Assembly (NCBI RefSeq): GCF_003999195.1
Contig: NZ_RJVR01000106.1
Coordinates: 1 to 64,000 of the forward strand
Length of the DNA: 64,000 nucleotides
Origin: Streptomyces soli
Lineage (GTDB): Bacteria > Actinomycetota > Actinomycetes > Streptomycetales > Streptomycetaceae
Direction of reading: 5' to 3'
Shown: piece by piece, positions 17,700 through 26,738 of the stretch
Layout: each line of letters opens with the position of its first letter
How positions within the stretch are numbered: position 1 is the stretch's first letter
The notes under the pieces: generated by a model
Database searches by the model: none
What the model was told of the DNA's origin: nothing
The model's input: only the letters and a program-made list of their open reading frames with translations
Made by a program: the position numbers and the translations under genes

Positions 17700-18744
17700 G
17701 CGTGCGTGATGCTCCATCAGGGGCCTGTCGCTGCCCGTGGGACGACGGATGAAATGGACCGGTCTTCGGCGGGACGATCGGCGTCGTCGGGACTGTCTGG
17801 TCCTGACAAGTCTCACCTCAGGTTTGGATCCTCGGCGACGATCACGGCCATGAACATCCGCAACCGCCGACGGCGCGGGGCAGGGGCATCGAAGTGGCGG
17901 CCGATAGGCCGCGTTGCCTGAGGTTGCGGCCGGACGCCAGGGCCGCCGGTTGGGTGCGGTGAAGTCGTAGAACAGGGCGCGTTGAGCGACTGGGGTACAC
18001 GCGGATCGCGGCTTGCACGACCTTGCCGTCGGCCAATTCCCCGACCGCCGCGGACATACCGAAGAAGCTCTGGTCATGCCTCGGCGACGAGATTCCGAGC
18101 ACCGCTGGAGGGACTTGGACGAGGATGACCCGAAGGGTACTCCGCCCGGCCCGTTGCGGGCGATTCTCGGTGTCTGCCCCGCTTCCGTCAATGGCCGCTG
18201 CGTCGGGGGTTCTTCTTCCATGGCAACCGCTTCGTCGGCGTTTCGGACCGGAGCGGAGATCCTTGGTACCTGGACATCATCCGCCAAGACGGGGGAGACG
18301 GTGACACTCGGATACCCGACCCAGCGGGGGGACGGTGACCCCGCCTGCTGCCCCACTGGACCAGTCACGATTCGCCACTTCATCCGGAGCGGTTCCCCTG
18401 TAGCCGCCGACACCGCGGCCCGCCCTCCGCGCCCGGGGCCGTGCACACCGCCATCGTCCCGGTACAGGTTGGGGCCCGGGACAGGAGCCCAAAAACATGG
18501 CTGCTCGTGCGCGGGGCGCTGATCTGTGGATATGCGCCACCGCGAGGGTGGAGGGACGGTCTGGGCTGGTACCGCTGGTGTCGGCGGCAGTCCTTGAGAT
18601 CTCTATCGAACCCGGGGCGGTTCAGGTGCCACAAGTCGAGGGCCCTACCGCACCAAGGTCTCCCAACGGAAGCAACGTTGCGCTGTGGGCCGACCGCACA
18701 GGGACAGACCCGACAGCGCCTCGAACAAGAACACGCCCTCGTGG
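17700..18744. other. Decayed stretch, no intact gene
   Basis: About 1 kb with fragments of coding-like sequence on the minus strand in several frames (for example GMSAAVGELADGKVVQAAI at about 18000-18055 and ALFYDFTAPNRRPWRP at about 17930-17980). I cannot assign them to a family. Composition and broken frames suggest an old, degraded gene. Confidence 0.4.
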
Positions 18745-18885
18745 CGTAAGCATCGAGTGTCCAAGATCACGGGGAAGCTTCAGGGTGGCCTTCGTGACGG
18801 TCTTGTCGGAGGCCAGGGCCAGGTCCACGGCATCGCGCCTGAACTCGGCGGTATACCGCTTGCTGAAGTTGCTCTTGCTACTCAC
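18745..18885 (-). pseudogene. IS3-family OrfA transposase remnant
   Basis: Begins MSSKSNFSKRYTAEFRRDAV and continues DLALASDKTVTK, the N-terminal helix-turn-helix of IS3-group OrfA. After about 32 residues the similarity ends and the frame runs into unrelated sequence. No inverted repeats or OrfB were found. The ~165 bp from 18886 to 19049 show nothing. Confidence 0.6.
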
Positions 18886-19049
18886 TACCTGGACTGCTTC
18901 CTCCGGGACCCGTCCGTCCCAGTATCAGGCTGTCCAGATCAACGGTGGAACTTCGGGGAACCTCACTGCTGCCGCCCACCCCGACCCGCCATCAGCAATC
19001 CAAACGATCACCCCACAGGCCGACCACAACCAAGTTGACAATGCCCTGC

Positions 19050-19598
19050 CTACGACTGTCGCGCCTGGCTCGGGCTGTCGCTGGAGGCGACGAGCTGTGC
19101 TGCCCAGCGGGCCCATTCCTCCTGCATCGCGGTGAGGCGCAGGCCGTATTCGAGGGTGAGCAGGCCGTTGGCGGTGAGCATGCCTTCCTCGGTCCAGTCC
19201 AGCGAGTCCCGCAGCTGCCGCAGCGCGGCGTGGTGGCCGGCGGCCCGTTCCGCCTGGTGGTTCAAAAACGCCAGGCGCTGCTGCGGGGTGAGGACGTCGA
19301 GGAAGAACACCCGCAGCAGCGTGTCACTGCGGCGGGGTTGTTCGGGCGGCGGGTCGGCGAGCCAGCGGTGCAGCTCGGTCATTCCCGTGTCGGTGAGCGC
19401 GTAGTCCTTGCGTCCGCGCGGCCCCTGGCCCACGACCTCCAGTAAGCCGGCGTCGGCCAGCCTGGTCAGCTCGCCGTAGACCTGACTCTGGGTGGCGGGC
19501 CAGACATGGGCCAGCGAGGTGTCGAACAATTTCAGCAGGTCGTACCCGCTGGCCGTGCGGTCGACCAGCAGGCCGAGCAGAGCATGCCGGAGGCTCAT
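19050..19598 (-). CDS. PadR-family transcriptional regulator
   Basis: 182 residues. The N-terminal winged helix reads LRHALLGLLVDRTASGYDLL and QVYGELTRLADAGLLEV, then the beta wing GRKDYALTDTGMTELHRWL; the C-terminal half is the helical dimerisation domain. The ATG at 19598 (MSLRHALL) matches the family start. It is divergent from the membrane protein/carotenoid oxygenase pair with a 170-bp shared gap, so it probably represses them and itself. The inducer is unknown; PadR proteins often sense aromatic or hydrophobic ligands. Confidence 0.85.
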   Translation of the reverse strand: MSLRHALLGLLVDRTASGYDLLKLFDTSLAHVWPATQSQVYGELTRLADAGLLEVVGQGPRGRKDYALTDTGMTELHRWLADPPPEQPRRSDTLLRVFFLDVLTPQQRLAFLNHQAERAAGHHAALRQLRDSLDWTEEGMLTANGLLTLEYGLRLTAMQEEWARWAAQLVASSDSPSQARQS

Positions 19599-19678
19599 GA
19601 CGGCACCCCACCTTCCAGTTTTCACAGGTCCACTACATTCATTCTACCTCTGATATGTCATACCTGCACCTTCCTAGA

Positions 19679-19708
19679 TTGACAGATCAATCGTTGACCT
19701 TCTACTTT
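19679..19708 (+). promoter_or_regulatory. Candidate promoter for the 19770 operon
   Basis: TTGACA (19679-19684), 18-bp spacer, TACTTT (19703-19708). A second TTGACC follows at 19694. This PadR-divergent gap is AT-richer than the surroundings. Confidence 0.35.
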
Positions 19709-19769
19709 CGACCTATCGGACCTGAGACATGTGGGACTCGGGCCGTACGGACCGAAAGGGAACCCAGTC

Positions 19770-20354
19770 ATGAGCTTCATGAGCTACTTGCGCGGATTCA
19801 TCCCGTGGATCGCCTTCGGCGCCTTCTCCTCGCTGGGCTGGCAGTGGGGCGCGCTGATCGCCCTGATTCTCGGAGCGGTCCTGCTGCGCAAGCAGCGGCG
19901 GGCAGGTGCGGCCGCGGACGCGCTGGTCCTGGAGACCAGCACCGTCATCTACTTCGCCCTGCTGACCGCGCTCGCCTTCTCCGCCCCCCATTCGTCACTG
20001 GAGCACTACTCCGGAGTGGCGTCCTTCACCTGGCTCGCGCTGACGGCGTGGGGCACCCTCGCCATGCGGCACCCCTTCACCCTCGGTATCGCCAAGCAGA
20101 ACACCCCGCGCGAGTTCTGGAACACGCCGCAGTTCCTGCACATCAACGTCGTCCTCACCACGGTCTGGGCGCTCTGCTTCACCGGCACCGCGATCGTCAA
20201 CGCGATCCTCATCGCCGCCGGCAGCGGCACGCTGGCCACCACGCTCACCCAGGTCGCCGGGTTCGTTGTGGGCGCCGTGTTCACCGCCCGCTACCCCAAG
20301 ATCATGCAGGCCAAGTACGCCGCCCAGGCAGCGGCGGCGCACGCCGCCAGCTGA
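19770..20354 (+). CDS. Integral membrane protein, PadR-divergent
   Basis: About 194 residues with five or six hydrophobic segments and basic short loops; no signal peptide and no catalytic motif was recognised. The ATG at 19770 follows GAAAGGGA; an earlier in-frame ATG at 19731 lacks a ribosome site. It ends 28 bp before the carotenoid oxygenase and is almost certainly in one operon with it. A role in handling or exporting the lipophilic substrate or product is a guess. Confidence 0.7.
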   Translation: MSFMSYLRGFIPWIAFGAFSSLGWQWGALIALILGAVLLRKQRRAGAAADALVLETSTVIYFALLTALAFSAPHSSLEHYSGVASFTWLALTAWGTLAMRHPFTLGIAKQNTPREFWNTPQFLHINVVLTTVWALCFTGTAIVNAILIAAGSGTLATTLTQVAGFVVGAVFTARYPKIMQAKYAAQAAAAHAAS

Positions 20355-20382
20355 CGCCCCACCACAGACCCAGGATTGCGAA

Positions 20383-21726
20383 ATGACCTCCACGGCTCCC
20401 CATCTGCTGGGTAACTTCGCCCCTGTGCCCGACGAGTCCACCGTCATCGAACTGTCCGTCACCGGCACCATCCCGCCGGCGCTGAACGGCTGGTACCTGC
20501 GCAACGGCCCGAACCCCCGCGAGGCCGCCTCCGAGCATTACTTCATGGGGGACGGCATGGTGCACGGCGTCCGGCTCGAGGGCGGCCGGGCCACGTCCTA
20601 CCGCAACCGCTGGGTCCGCACCAATACCTTCGCCCATGGCGCGAAGATCTACGACGAGCAGGGCAACCTCGACCTCACCGCAAGCCGGGCCAACACCCAT
20701 GTGGTCCGGCACGCCGGGCGCACCCTGGCCCTGGTCGAGACGTCCTACCCGTACGAGCTGGACTGCCGGCCCGGCCACGAACTGGACACCGTCGGGGTCT
20801 ACGACTTCGGCGGCCGGCTGCGTACCCCGATGACCGCGCACCCCAAGATCTGCCCCACCACGGGGGAGCTGCACTTCTTCGGTTATGGCGGCCTGGCCGC
20901 GCCGTATCTGACCTACCACCGCGCAAACGCCGGCGGCGAACTCCTCCTGAGCCGACCGATCGACGTCGGCGCGCACACGATGATGCACGACTTCGCCCTG
21001 ACCAGCGGCCATGTGATCTTCATGGACCTGCCGATCCTGTTCGACCTGGCCAAGGCGACCAGCGGCCGGCCGGGCATGCCCTACACATGGGCCCCCGACT
21101 ACGGCGCCCGGCTGGGCGTGCTGCGCCGGGACGACCCGTTCGGCACCGTGCGCTGGTTCCAGATTGAAACCTGCTATGTGTTCCACACCCTCAACGCCCA
21201 CGAAGAAGCCGACGGGCAGCGCCTGGTGCTGCATGTGCTCCGCTACGACTCCCTCGGCGACGGCGTCGAGCTCACCGGTCCGGCCACGCTGTGGCGCTGG
21301 ACCATCGACCTGGCCCTGGGAACCGTACTCGAAGAGCAACTGGACGACCGGGGCTGCGAGTTCCCCCGTATAGACGACCGGCTGGCCGGGCTGCCCGCCC
21401 GGTACGGCCACGCCAGCACCGCCGACGACCCGCACGACCAGGGACGGGGCGGGGCGATCCACCGCTACGACCTAGAGCAGAACACCGTCACCAGCCACTT
21501 CTTCACCGAAGGACGCATCCCCGGTGAAGCGGCGTTCGCCCCGGCCGACGACCGTGCCGGAGGCCCCGGCTGGCTGATGACCTTCGTCTACGACCCCGCG
21601 ACCGACCGCAGCGACCTGGTCATCCTCGGCGCGGACGACCTGAGCGCACCACCCACGGCCACGGTCCATCTGCCCCGCCGGGTACCCGCCGGCTTCCACG
21701 GCAACTGGCTGCCCGACACCGACTGA
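20383..21726 (+). CDS. Carotenoid cleavage oxygenase
   Basis: 447 residues, full length for the RPE65/CCD family. The N terminus has the typical GTIPPALNGWYLRNGPNP and HYFMGDGMVHGVRL. Four iron-binding His are present in order: TAHPKICP, MMHDFALT, CYVFHTLNAHEE and the C-terminal GFHGNWLPDTD. It is a soluble non-haem Fe(II) dioxygenase that splits a polyene or stilbene double bond. No carotenoid biosynthesis gene is in the window, so the substrate must come from elsewhere in the genome. Controlled by the PadR neighbour, by inference. Confidence 0.9.
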   Translation: MTSTAPHLLGNFAPVPDESTVIELSVTGTIPPALNGWYLRNGPNPREAASEHYFMGDGMVHGVRLEGGRATSYRNRWVRTNTFAHGAKIYDEQGNLDLTASRANTHVVRHAGRTLALVETSYPYELDCRPGHELDTVGVYDFGGRLRTPMTAHPKICPTTGELHFFGYGGLAAPYLTYHRANAGGELLLSRPIDVGAHTMMHDFALTSGHVIFMDLPILFDLAKATSGRPGMPYTWAPDYGARLGVLRRDDPFGTVRWFQIETCYVFHTLNAHEEADGQRLVLHVLRYDSLGDGVELTGPATLWRWTIDLALGTVLEEQLDDRGCEFPRIDDRLAGLPARYGHASTADDPHDQGRGGAIHRYDLEQNTVTSHFFTEGRIPGEAAFAPADDRAGGPGWLMTFVYDPATDRSDLVILGADDLSAPPTATVHLPRRVPAGFHGNWLPDTD

Positions 21727-22129
21727 GCCCGGATCCACCGGCTTGATTGCGGTGTGATTGTTTCGGGGTCCTGCAGGCCGTGTCGGGGCTGGGCTGCGGA
21801 TTCGGGCATGGGGTGGCCGCTGGTCTGCCCAGCTTTTCCACTTATCCACAGGTCTCGGGCTCTTTCGGGCAGGTCGGTCAGGGAGTTTCAGGGGGCTGGT
21901 GGCGCGTGCACGATGTTGAAGAGTTGGGTGAAGTCCCGGGCCTCTTGGCAGCTCGTGGGTGCGACTCTGTCCGAGCAGCACCAGGAGGACCTGTTGTCAT
22001 AGTCTTTCGCGTTCGCGTCCACGAACTCCAACGCGCCGTCCCCAGCGTGTGACTGTCTCGCGCACAGGTTCGGCAACGCCGCGGACCAGCCGGACCGCTT
22101 CCCCTGCTACGGCTCCGACATGACGGAGG
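21727..22129. other. Gap after carotenoid oxygenase, no gene recognised
   Basis: About 400 bp without a convincing reading frame or terminator. Confidence 0.4.
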
Positions 22130-22475
22130 TGGGTGGCAGAAGCCGCGGGAGGCGCTACCGGTGCCGCCCCGGCTTCAGGGGCGGAGCGGCCGGCCGGAGC
22201 GGCCGGCCGCGGTCTTGGCCGCCCCGGCGGCTACGACCATGCCGGCCACTCCGGTGCGGTGCAGGTCGTCGTGCCCGCCGCCGTCCGAGGCCCAGTGGAC
22301 GAACTCGTAAGTGGTGTAGGGGGCAGAGCAGGACCAAGGCCATGTCGACGAGGTCGGCCATCGCGTCGGACAGCGCGGAGGGTCCGCCGTGGGAGTCGGA
22401 CTTGCCCATCGCGCTGACGCCGATCAGGAACACCCCGGTCATCAGCAGTTTGCTGACAACCAGGGTCGCGGTGGC
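22130..22475 (-). pseudogene. Membrane-protein remnant
   Basis: A minus-strand frame codes for a hydrophobic stretch (LVVSKLLMTGVFLIGVSAMG, then MADLVDMALVLLC). The likely continuation TTYEFVHWASDGGGHDDLHR is in another frame, so it is frameshifted near 22315. No start codon with a ribosome site is seen at the front. I do not recognise the family. Confidence 0.35.
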
Positions 22476-22545
22476 GTCGATTCAGCCCCGTTGCCATCGC
22501 TTCGCGTGGTCGCTGACCTCGTGATGGGACACCGACAGGACAGGC

Positions 22546-22566
22546 GATTGTCGAGTCTTGACAATC
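22546..22566. repeat. Inverted repeat GATTGTC-n7-GACAATC
   Basis: Perfect 7-bp arms. A similar palindrome, GTTGTCG-agttc-CGACAAC, lies at 23121-23139 on the other side of attachment copy 3. Both contain TTGTCGAGT. Possible regulator sites of the lost integration module. Confidence 0.4.
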
Positions 22567-22649
22567 ACATCGTCCGGGGCGACCGAACGAGTTCCCGCGA
22601 TGCCAGGGAGCCGGCAGGCGGGCACCACGCGGTGGGCGCGGAGGCATGT

Positions 22650-22669
22650 CGGTGGACAGCCGGTGGACG
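22650..22669 (+). repeat. Left-arm direct repeats CGGTGGACAG/CCGGTGGACG at copy 3
   Basis: Units at 22650-22659 and 22660-22669, followed by gatgcctttggacgg. Same arm type as the left end of element B. Confidence 0.55.
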
Positions 22670-22787
22670 GATGCCTTTGGACGGTGCAGAACGCGGTGGC
22701 ACAGCCCAACCCGGTGCGCCTGTCCTGATCAGCAGAAACGTCACGAGGCGGCACCACGCGGTATTAGGCAGCATGATCGCTCACGGT

Positions 22788-22832
22788 CTCGTAATGCGTA
22801 GGTCTCGGGTTCGAATCCCGAAGGCGGCTCCA
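22788..22832 (+). repeat. tRNA-Thr(CGT) 3' half, copy 3
   Basis: Same 45 bases. The ~135 bp upstream are homologous to the left arms of copies 4 and 5, with shared ctgatcag and tcacggt just before the core. Confidence 0.85.
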
Positions 22833-22837
22833 CGGTG

Positions 22838-22870
22838 AACCCCGGGATAGGCCTCTGACCTGGGGTTTCT
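22838..22870 (+). terminator. tRNA-type terminator, copy 3
   Basis: AACCCC and GGGGTT stem flanking a changed inner sequence (gggatag), weaker than at other copies, followed by TTTCTTG. Confidence 0.5.
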
Positions 22871-22923
22871 TGTTTCGGTTGACCTTGGAATTCGGGCTAA
22901 TCGGGCACTCTTGGCCTGCGCAT

Positions 22924-22938
22924 CGTAATGCGTAGGTC
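22924..22938 (+). repeat. Second core CGTAATGCGTAGGTC, copy 3
   Basis: Exact copy of 15 bases of the tRNA core, 135 bp downstream. The left palindrome arm is degenerate here (ggcctgcgcat). Confidence 0.65.
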
Positions 22939-23031
22939 TGCGGTTAGCCGTCAGCAGCCATTTCCTGGCGCAACGCTCTGACCTGTGGCTTTGTCACCGT
23001 TCGCCTTCCCGTCTCCGCTCTGAGGAAAGGT

Positions 23032-23063
23032 CCGGTGGCCATCCGGTGGCCATCCGGTGGCCA
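23032..23063 (+). repeat. Right-arm direct repeats CCGGTGGCCA x3 at copy 3
   Basis: Three exact units with 11-bp period (23032, 23043, 23054), then two GCGTGCAGCG-like units at about 23066-23084. The gap 22833-23317 holds no gene. Confidence 0.6.
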
Positions 23064-23317
23064 AACGTGCAGCGAGCGTGCAGCGGTCACTGCCAGGGCT
23101 CACGCCGCGCGGGCTGAGATGTTGTCGAGTTCCGACAACCATCTGGCGTGACTCTCCGAGACTAGGCTGCACCGAATGGAGGGCCATACTCTGCGCGCCG
23201 TAAAACGCCTTTGACAGGCCGTAGGATCCCGGCCGCTTACCTGCCAGGTCATCGACCCCGGCGCGTCCGCATGCCACGATCGTCGACGTAGGGACCCTGA
23301 CCGACCGGAAGGACGCC

Positions 23318-23665
23318 ATGCCTGCCTACGCCATAGCTCACCTGCGGGAGGCCGCCCCGCACTCGGAGATCGCTGAGTACATCGAGCGCATCACCGCCAC
23401 CTTCGAGCTGTACGGCGGCCGCTTCCTCGTTCACGCCACGCAGCACGAGGTGAAGGAGGGCAGCTGGCCCGGGCACGTCGTGGTGATCGGCTTCCCCGGG
23501 ATCGCCGAGGCGCGGGCATGGTGGGACTCACCCGCATACCAAGAGATCGCACCGCTGCGCTCTCGGCACATCGAGAGCGACATCATCCTGGTCGGAGGCG
23601 TCCCCGAGGGCTACGACCCGACTGCCACCGCAAAGGCGATGCGGGAGGCCCTGCCTGCCGAGTAG
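23318..23665 (+). CDS. DUF1330 family protein
   Basis: 115 residues, normal length for the family. The N terminus MPAYAIAHLRE, the central YGGRFLVHATQHEVKEG and the following VVIGFPGIAEARAWWDSPAY are family signatures of a dimeric alpha-beta barrel fold. The start follows GGAAGGACGCC. Function is not established; family members are usually small cytosolic proteins. Single gene at the left end of element C. Confidence 0.85.
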   Translation: MPAYAIAHLREAAPHSEIAEYIERITATFELYGGRFLVHATQHEVKEGSWPGHVVVIGFPGIAEARAWWDSPAYQEIAPLRSRHIESDIILVGGVPEGYDPTATAKAMREALPAE

Positions 23666-23845
23666 CCCTCGGGTTCGGGCCCGGCTCAGCAGCGCCCGGC
23701 CCTCCGCCAGCTCGCGGTAACGCTCGCCCGCGTGCGGCCTTCACGTCCGCTGCGAACTCGCCGTCCGCCACGCACACAGCCGATGCCCCCGGCCGGAAGA
23801 GGGCGCGATGGGGTTGCGAGAGCAGCTCTGGGGAACGAGGTGAGC

Positions 23846-24666
23846 GCCGATGGGGAAATACAGGGCTCTGGCCCGTGTTTGCGTGAACAATCTATGGCGG
23901 CTGCTTGAGGCTGGTGGGGATGCCTGAGCTATGCCAGGGCTCCGGCGATCGCGCCGATCAGGGCGGAGACCAGGGCGGAGACGAGGGCAACTCCTGCGGC
24001 TGCCAGGAGTCCCTTCCAGCCGGCCGGGGAGCGGGTGAGGCCGGTTAGGGTCAGGACGCTCATGATGGCGGTACCGGCTAGGACCGTCCCGAAGAGGGTC
24101 ACGGTCAGCCAGCCGCAGAATGCAGCGACTCCCACGCGCACGTAGCTGTTGTTCGACGTGCGTTGCACCCGGCACCGCGGCCCCTGCTGTGAGCGACTGG
24201 GAGATGGTCGCGTCCAGATCCACGGTCTTGCCGTCATCGGACCGGAAGGTCCCGTCGCATTGCGTGTGGTGTTCCTTAAGGGCTCCGACCTCGCTACAGG
24301 AACGGACGATGAACAGGCCAGGGGTTCCTGCCCACCTCGCCGCATAGGACAAGTCCGGCACGCTGTCCAGGAGTGTCGCGCCCGCGCCTGCCAACAGAGC
24401 TACCACGAATACCGCTACGGCTGCTACCGCCTTGCCGCGTGAGGGTCCGGAGATTCTTCCGCCTCGGCCCGACATTCGCATCGCCCTCCCGGCCCCGCCC
24501 GTCGCTTGGACGGTCAGCTGGCGAACTCTACTCCTGCCGTCCCCGTCTCGTCGCCACTGGCACGGGCTGCGGTTCGCCCGCGTCCACGTCTGCACTGCAA
24601 GATCGCTCACGCGATCGCGGTCAGAGCCAAATACAGAGAGCCTCATCAGCCGATGGGGAAATACAG
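23846..24666. repeat. 18-bp direct repeat flanking the 23.9-24.5 kb gene
   Basis: GCCGATGGGGAAATACAG occurs at 23846-23863 and 24649-24666, bracketing the frameshifted membrane gene. The right copy overlaps a 21-bp repeat present twice (24629-24649 and 24659-24679, 30-bp period). Could reflect slippage or an insertion footprint. Confidence 0.55.
23929..24481 (-). pseudogene. Membrane protein with a frameshift
   Basis: The N-terminal part has one membrane segment (KAVAAVAVFVVALLAGAGA) and an exposed region with Cys residues (IVRSCSEVG, HHTQCDGTFRS). Downstream, in the other frame, come RTSNNSYVRVGVAAFCGWLT and a last helical pair ending LIGAIAGALA. The frames meet near 24165; one or two bases would join them into ~185 residues. 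Start at ATG 24481 or 24475. Not assigned to a named family. Bracketed by the direct repeats described above. Confidence 0.55.
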
Positions 24667-24769
24667 AGAGCCTCATCAGTGGTGGCGGCGATAAAAGGGA
24701 AGGCGGGAACCAACGGCGCGTTGGCAGGATGTCCGCGCTCAACATCCGACGGGAAAGGACCCGACGACC

Positions 24770-25180
24770 GTGGCTCGTGCCATCACTTTGATCCGCTCCG
24801 CCTCCCTGTCCGACGTCGCCGAGTACGCCTACGCGGCCACGGCGCCCGCTGAGTCACGCCTGATCTTCCTCGCTGGGGCGTGTCCGCTGAACGATGACGG
24901 CTCCACGGCAGCGATCGGGGACTATTCGGGCCAGGCAGCGAAAGCCATCGAGAACATGCAGGCTGCTCTCAATGCCTCAGGTGCGTCACTCCAGGACGTC
25001 ATCAGTACACGGGTTCTCGTCGCATCGGCCCGGCGGGAGGACCTGGTGGCTGCCTGGCAGGTAGTCCGGGATTTGTTCGCTGACCATGACGTCCCCAGTA
25101 CCTTGATGGGCGTCACCGTGCTCGGCTACAAGGACCAACTCGTCGAGATCGAGGCCGTCGCCGCCGTGCTCGATTCTTGA
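24770..25180 (+). CDS. RidA/YjgF family protein
   Basis: 136 residues. Family hallmarks: SRLIFLAGACPLNDDG, an SGQAAKAIENMQAAL helix, then VISTRVLVAS and a C-terminal VEIEAVAAV. GTG start after GGAAAGGAC. RidA proteins are trimeric cytosolic enzymes that hydrolyse reactive enamine/imine intermediates; the usual Arg of true RidA is not obvious in TRVLVAS context, so deaminase activity is uncertain. Stands alone, with a GNAT remnant downstream on the other strand. Confidence 0.85.
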   Translation: MARAITLIRSASLSDVAEYAYAATAPAESRLIFLAGACPLNDDGSTAAIGDYSGQAAKAIENMQAALNASGASLQDVISTRVLVASARREDLVAAWQVVRDLFADHDVPSTLMGVTVLGYKDQLVEIEAVAAVLDS

Positions 25181-25269
25181 GCCCCATTGACACGCTGTGG
25201 CGGCCGAACGTAGCCGTGGACCGGGTCCGGTGAGCCGCGAGGCGACGCCGTTGGGCCCGGCTCTGGGTG

Positions 25270-25586
25270 GCGATGGGCCCAGCCCCTGCCCCGCGCGCCG
25301 ACGTCGGCAGGTACCTGCGCTTGATCTCCACTGTGTCCGCGTCGAGCAGTCGGACTCCGCCGCAGCCCACCGCGGCACCCTCACGGTGGACTATCACGAA
25401 CAGCCTGCACGGCGGGTCGAAATGGCCCTCGGGAGTGTCGTCCGGGTCTTCGGCGAACCCGTACGTGGCGACCTGCTCGCGGTGAAGGGCTTGGGTGAGG
25501 TGGCGTGCCTCAGGATGGCTGTAGGGCACGGCGGTCAGCGACGGCGGGGCAGCTGGGCTGGGTGGAGCGGTGCTGAGGTACGTCAC
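25270..25586 (-). pseudogene. Truncated GNAT acetyltransferase
   Basis: The product has HLTQALHREQVATYGFAEDP, then RLFVIVHREGAAVGCGGVRL and VEIKRRYLPTSARGAGAG, the front half of a GNAT fold up to the acetyl-CoA loop. After that loop the sequence becomes unrelated, so the catalytic core is incomplete. The front lacks a good ribosome site (GTG 25586 is a guess). Confidence 0.55.
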
Positions 25587-25927
25587 GGAGCCGATACCGC
25601 GATGGGTGCAGATCTTTTGAGGGTGTCTGGCACGAGCGTGACCTGCGGGTTCTTGATTCACCACGGCTACGCCGCGTCAGTGACGCCCGGCCATACGGAG
25701 CCGTCGCGGCTGAACGGGTGGGCGCGATCCAGTAGGTGATGCGCTGGGCGTTGCCGTGCTAGTGGGGCTCGTCATCGAGCGCATCACGGCGCTGCAGAGC
25801 GCCGCGCTCGGCGCCACCGTTCCCGTCGCACCTCTCGCCCAGGCGTGATCCCGCAGTTTAGCCCGAGCCGCTAGCACGCTAGCCTGTGCTCAGCGGTCCG
25901 AACAGGGCCCGCGCAGACGGCCAGAGC

Positions 25928-25953
25928 GGCCCTACCCCCTGCGGGGTAGGGCC
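25928..25953. terminator. Perfect 11-bp hairpin
   Basis: GGCCCTACCCC, loop ctgc, GGGGTAGGGCC, then tctctgc. No T run, as is common in Streptomyces terminators. The gene it served is not apparent. Confidence 0.5.
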
Positions 25954-26214
25954 TCTCTGCATCGCAAGGGCGATGCGCTGGAGACACTTTCCCGCCCGGC
26001 GCTGACCTGGCGGCCCGTCCGGCTGGGGCCCAAGGTGCCCGTCGGCGGGGCTTTCCTGGGGCCAATGTGGGGCCGGAAGGACAGGGAAGCCCCGTGAACG
26101 ACCATGGAGCCCCGGGAGGGGTGCATGCCTGCTGACCTGCTAGAACGAGGAAAGCTGGGACGGGCAGCTAAGCCCAGGGGAACGCTCTGGCGAGCTCGGT
26201 CGGGGGCGCGGAGC

Positions 26215-26260
26215 CCCCACCAGCCCAGCCGGCGGACAAACCGCCGCTGGGCTGGTGGGG
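26215..26260. terminator. Long GC-rich hairpin
   Basis: About 20-bp stem with a single bulged C and loop ACAAA, lying 11 bp past the stop of the epimerase remnant on the minus strand. Probably its terminator. Confidence 0.6.
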
Positions 26261-26270
26261 TGGGTCGGCA

Positions 26271-26525
26271 TCAGTCGGTGGTGAAGTAGTGGCCGTCTTC
26301 GAGGTCGGCGATCAGGCCGGGGTGGACCGGCTCCCAGTCCAGCAACTGCCTGGTGTCCGCGTTGGACATCGTGATGTCGAGCGTGATGAACGGGAAGGCC
26401 TTGAAGTGGTCCGAGGCCTGCTCGGCCGGGATGCTCACGGCCGGGACGTTCAGGTGGCGGCCGATGGTCTCGGCGATCTCGCGCACCGTGATGCCCTCTT
26501 CGGTCGCGGCGTACAGCTGCGATCC
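26271..26525 (-). pseudogene. 3' remnant of an NAD(P)-dependent epimerase/reductase
   Basis: About 85 C-terminal residues remain: GITVREIAETIGRHLNVPAV, FITLDITMSNADTRQLLDWE and the very typical HPGLIADLEDGHYF end. The Rossmann nucleotide-binding half is missing. The frame stays open upstream, but the residues stop resembling the family at about 26525, so the gene was cut there. Confidence 0.6.
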
Positions 26526-26738
26526 GGCCGGGGCCTTCTCCCGGCCACCCGAAGGGGCCCCGGCCCCTTTCGTGTCCCAGGAAGGTCCGATTTGACAGCC
26601 CGCAACCCTTTCGCGCAATCGTTCGAATCCTGTAGGTCCGCTGTGCTACATTGCCGCCTCGTCTGGGGGCTGTTCGGCGTCGATCCCTGTGTGTCCGCGT
26701 CGAACAGCCTCTCTCCCTATGCCTTTTGGAGGTGCTGC

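Larger units (their letters stand above)
17433..22787. mobile_element. Element B: unit between tRNA-Thr repeats 2 and 3
   Basis: Both ends carry CCGGTGGACA-type arms (17678-17698 and 22650-22669), different from those of element A. The left third is decayed DNA with a transposase remnant; the right part holds PadR, a membrane protein and a carotenoid oxygenase. No integrase is present. Confidence 0.55.
25740..26270. other. Gap with two hairpins, no gene recognised
   Basis: No convincing gene. It contains the two terminator-like hairpins listed separately and a gctagcacgctagc repeat at about 25869. Confidence 0.4.

Noticed and set aside
17658-18446. A 262-residue minus-strand frame
   Set aside because: Mixed-composition, no domain, and coding-like patches switch frames; treated as decayed DNA.
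23032-23063. Iterons of a plasmid origin at attachment copy 3
   Set aside because: The 11-bp repeats are comparable to iterons, but no rep gene is near and equivalent repeats flank the other tRNA fragments (left arm missing at copy 1), which fits integrase arms better.
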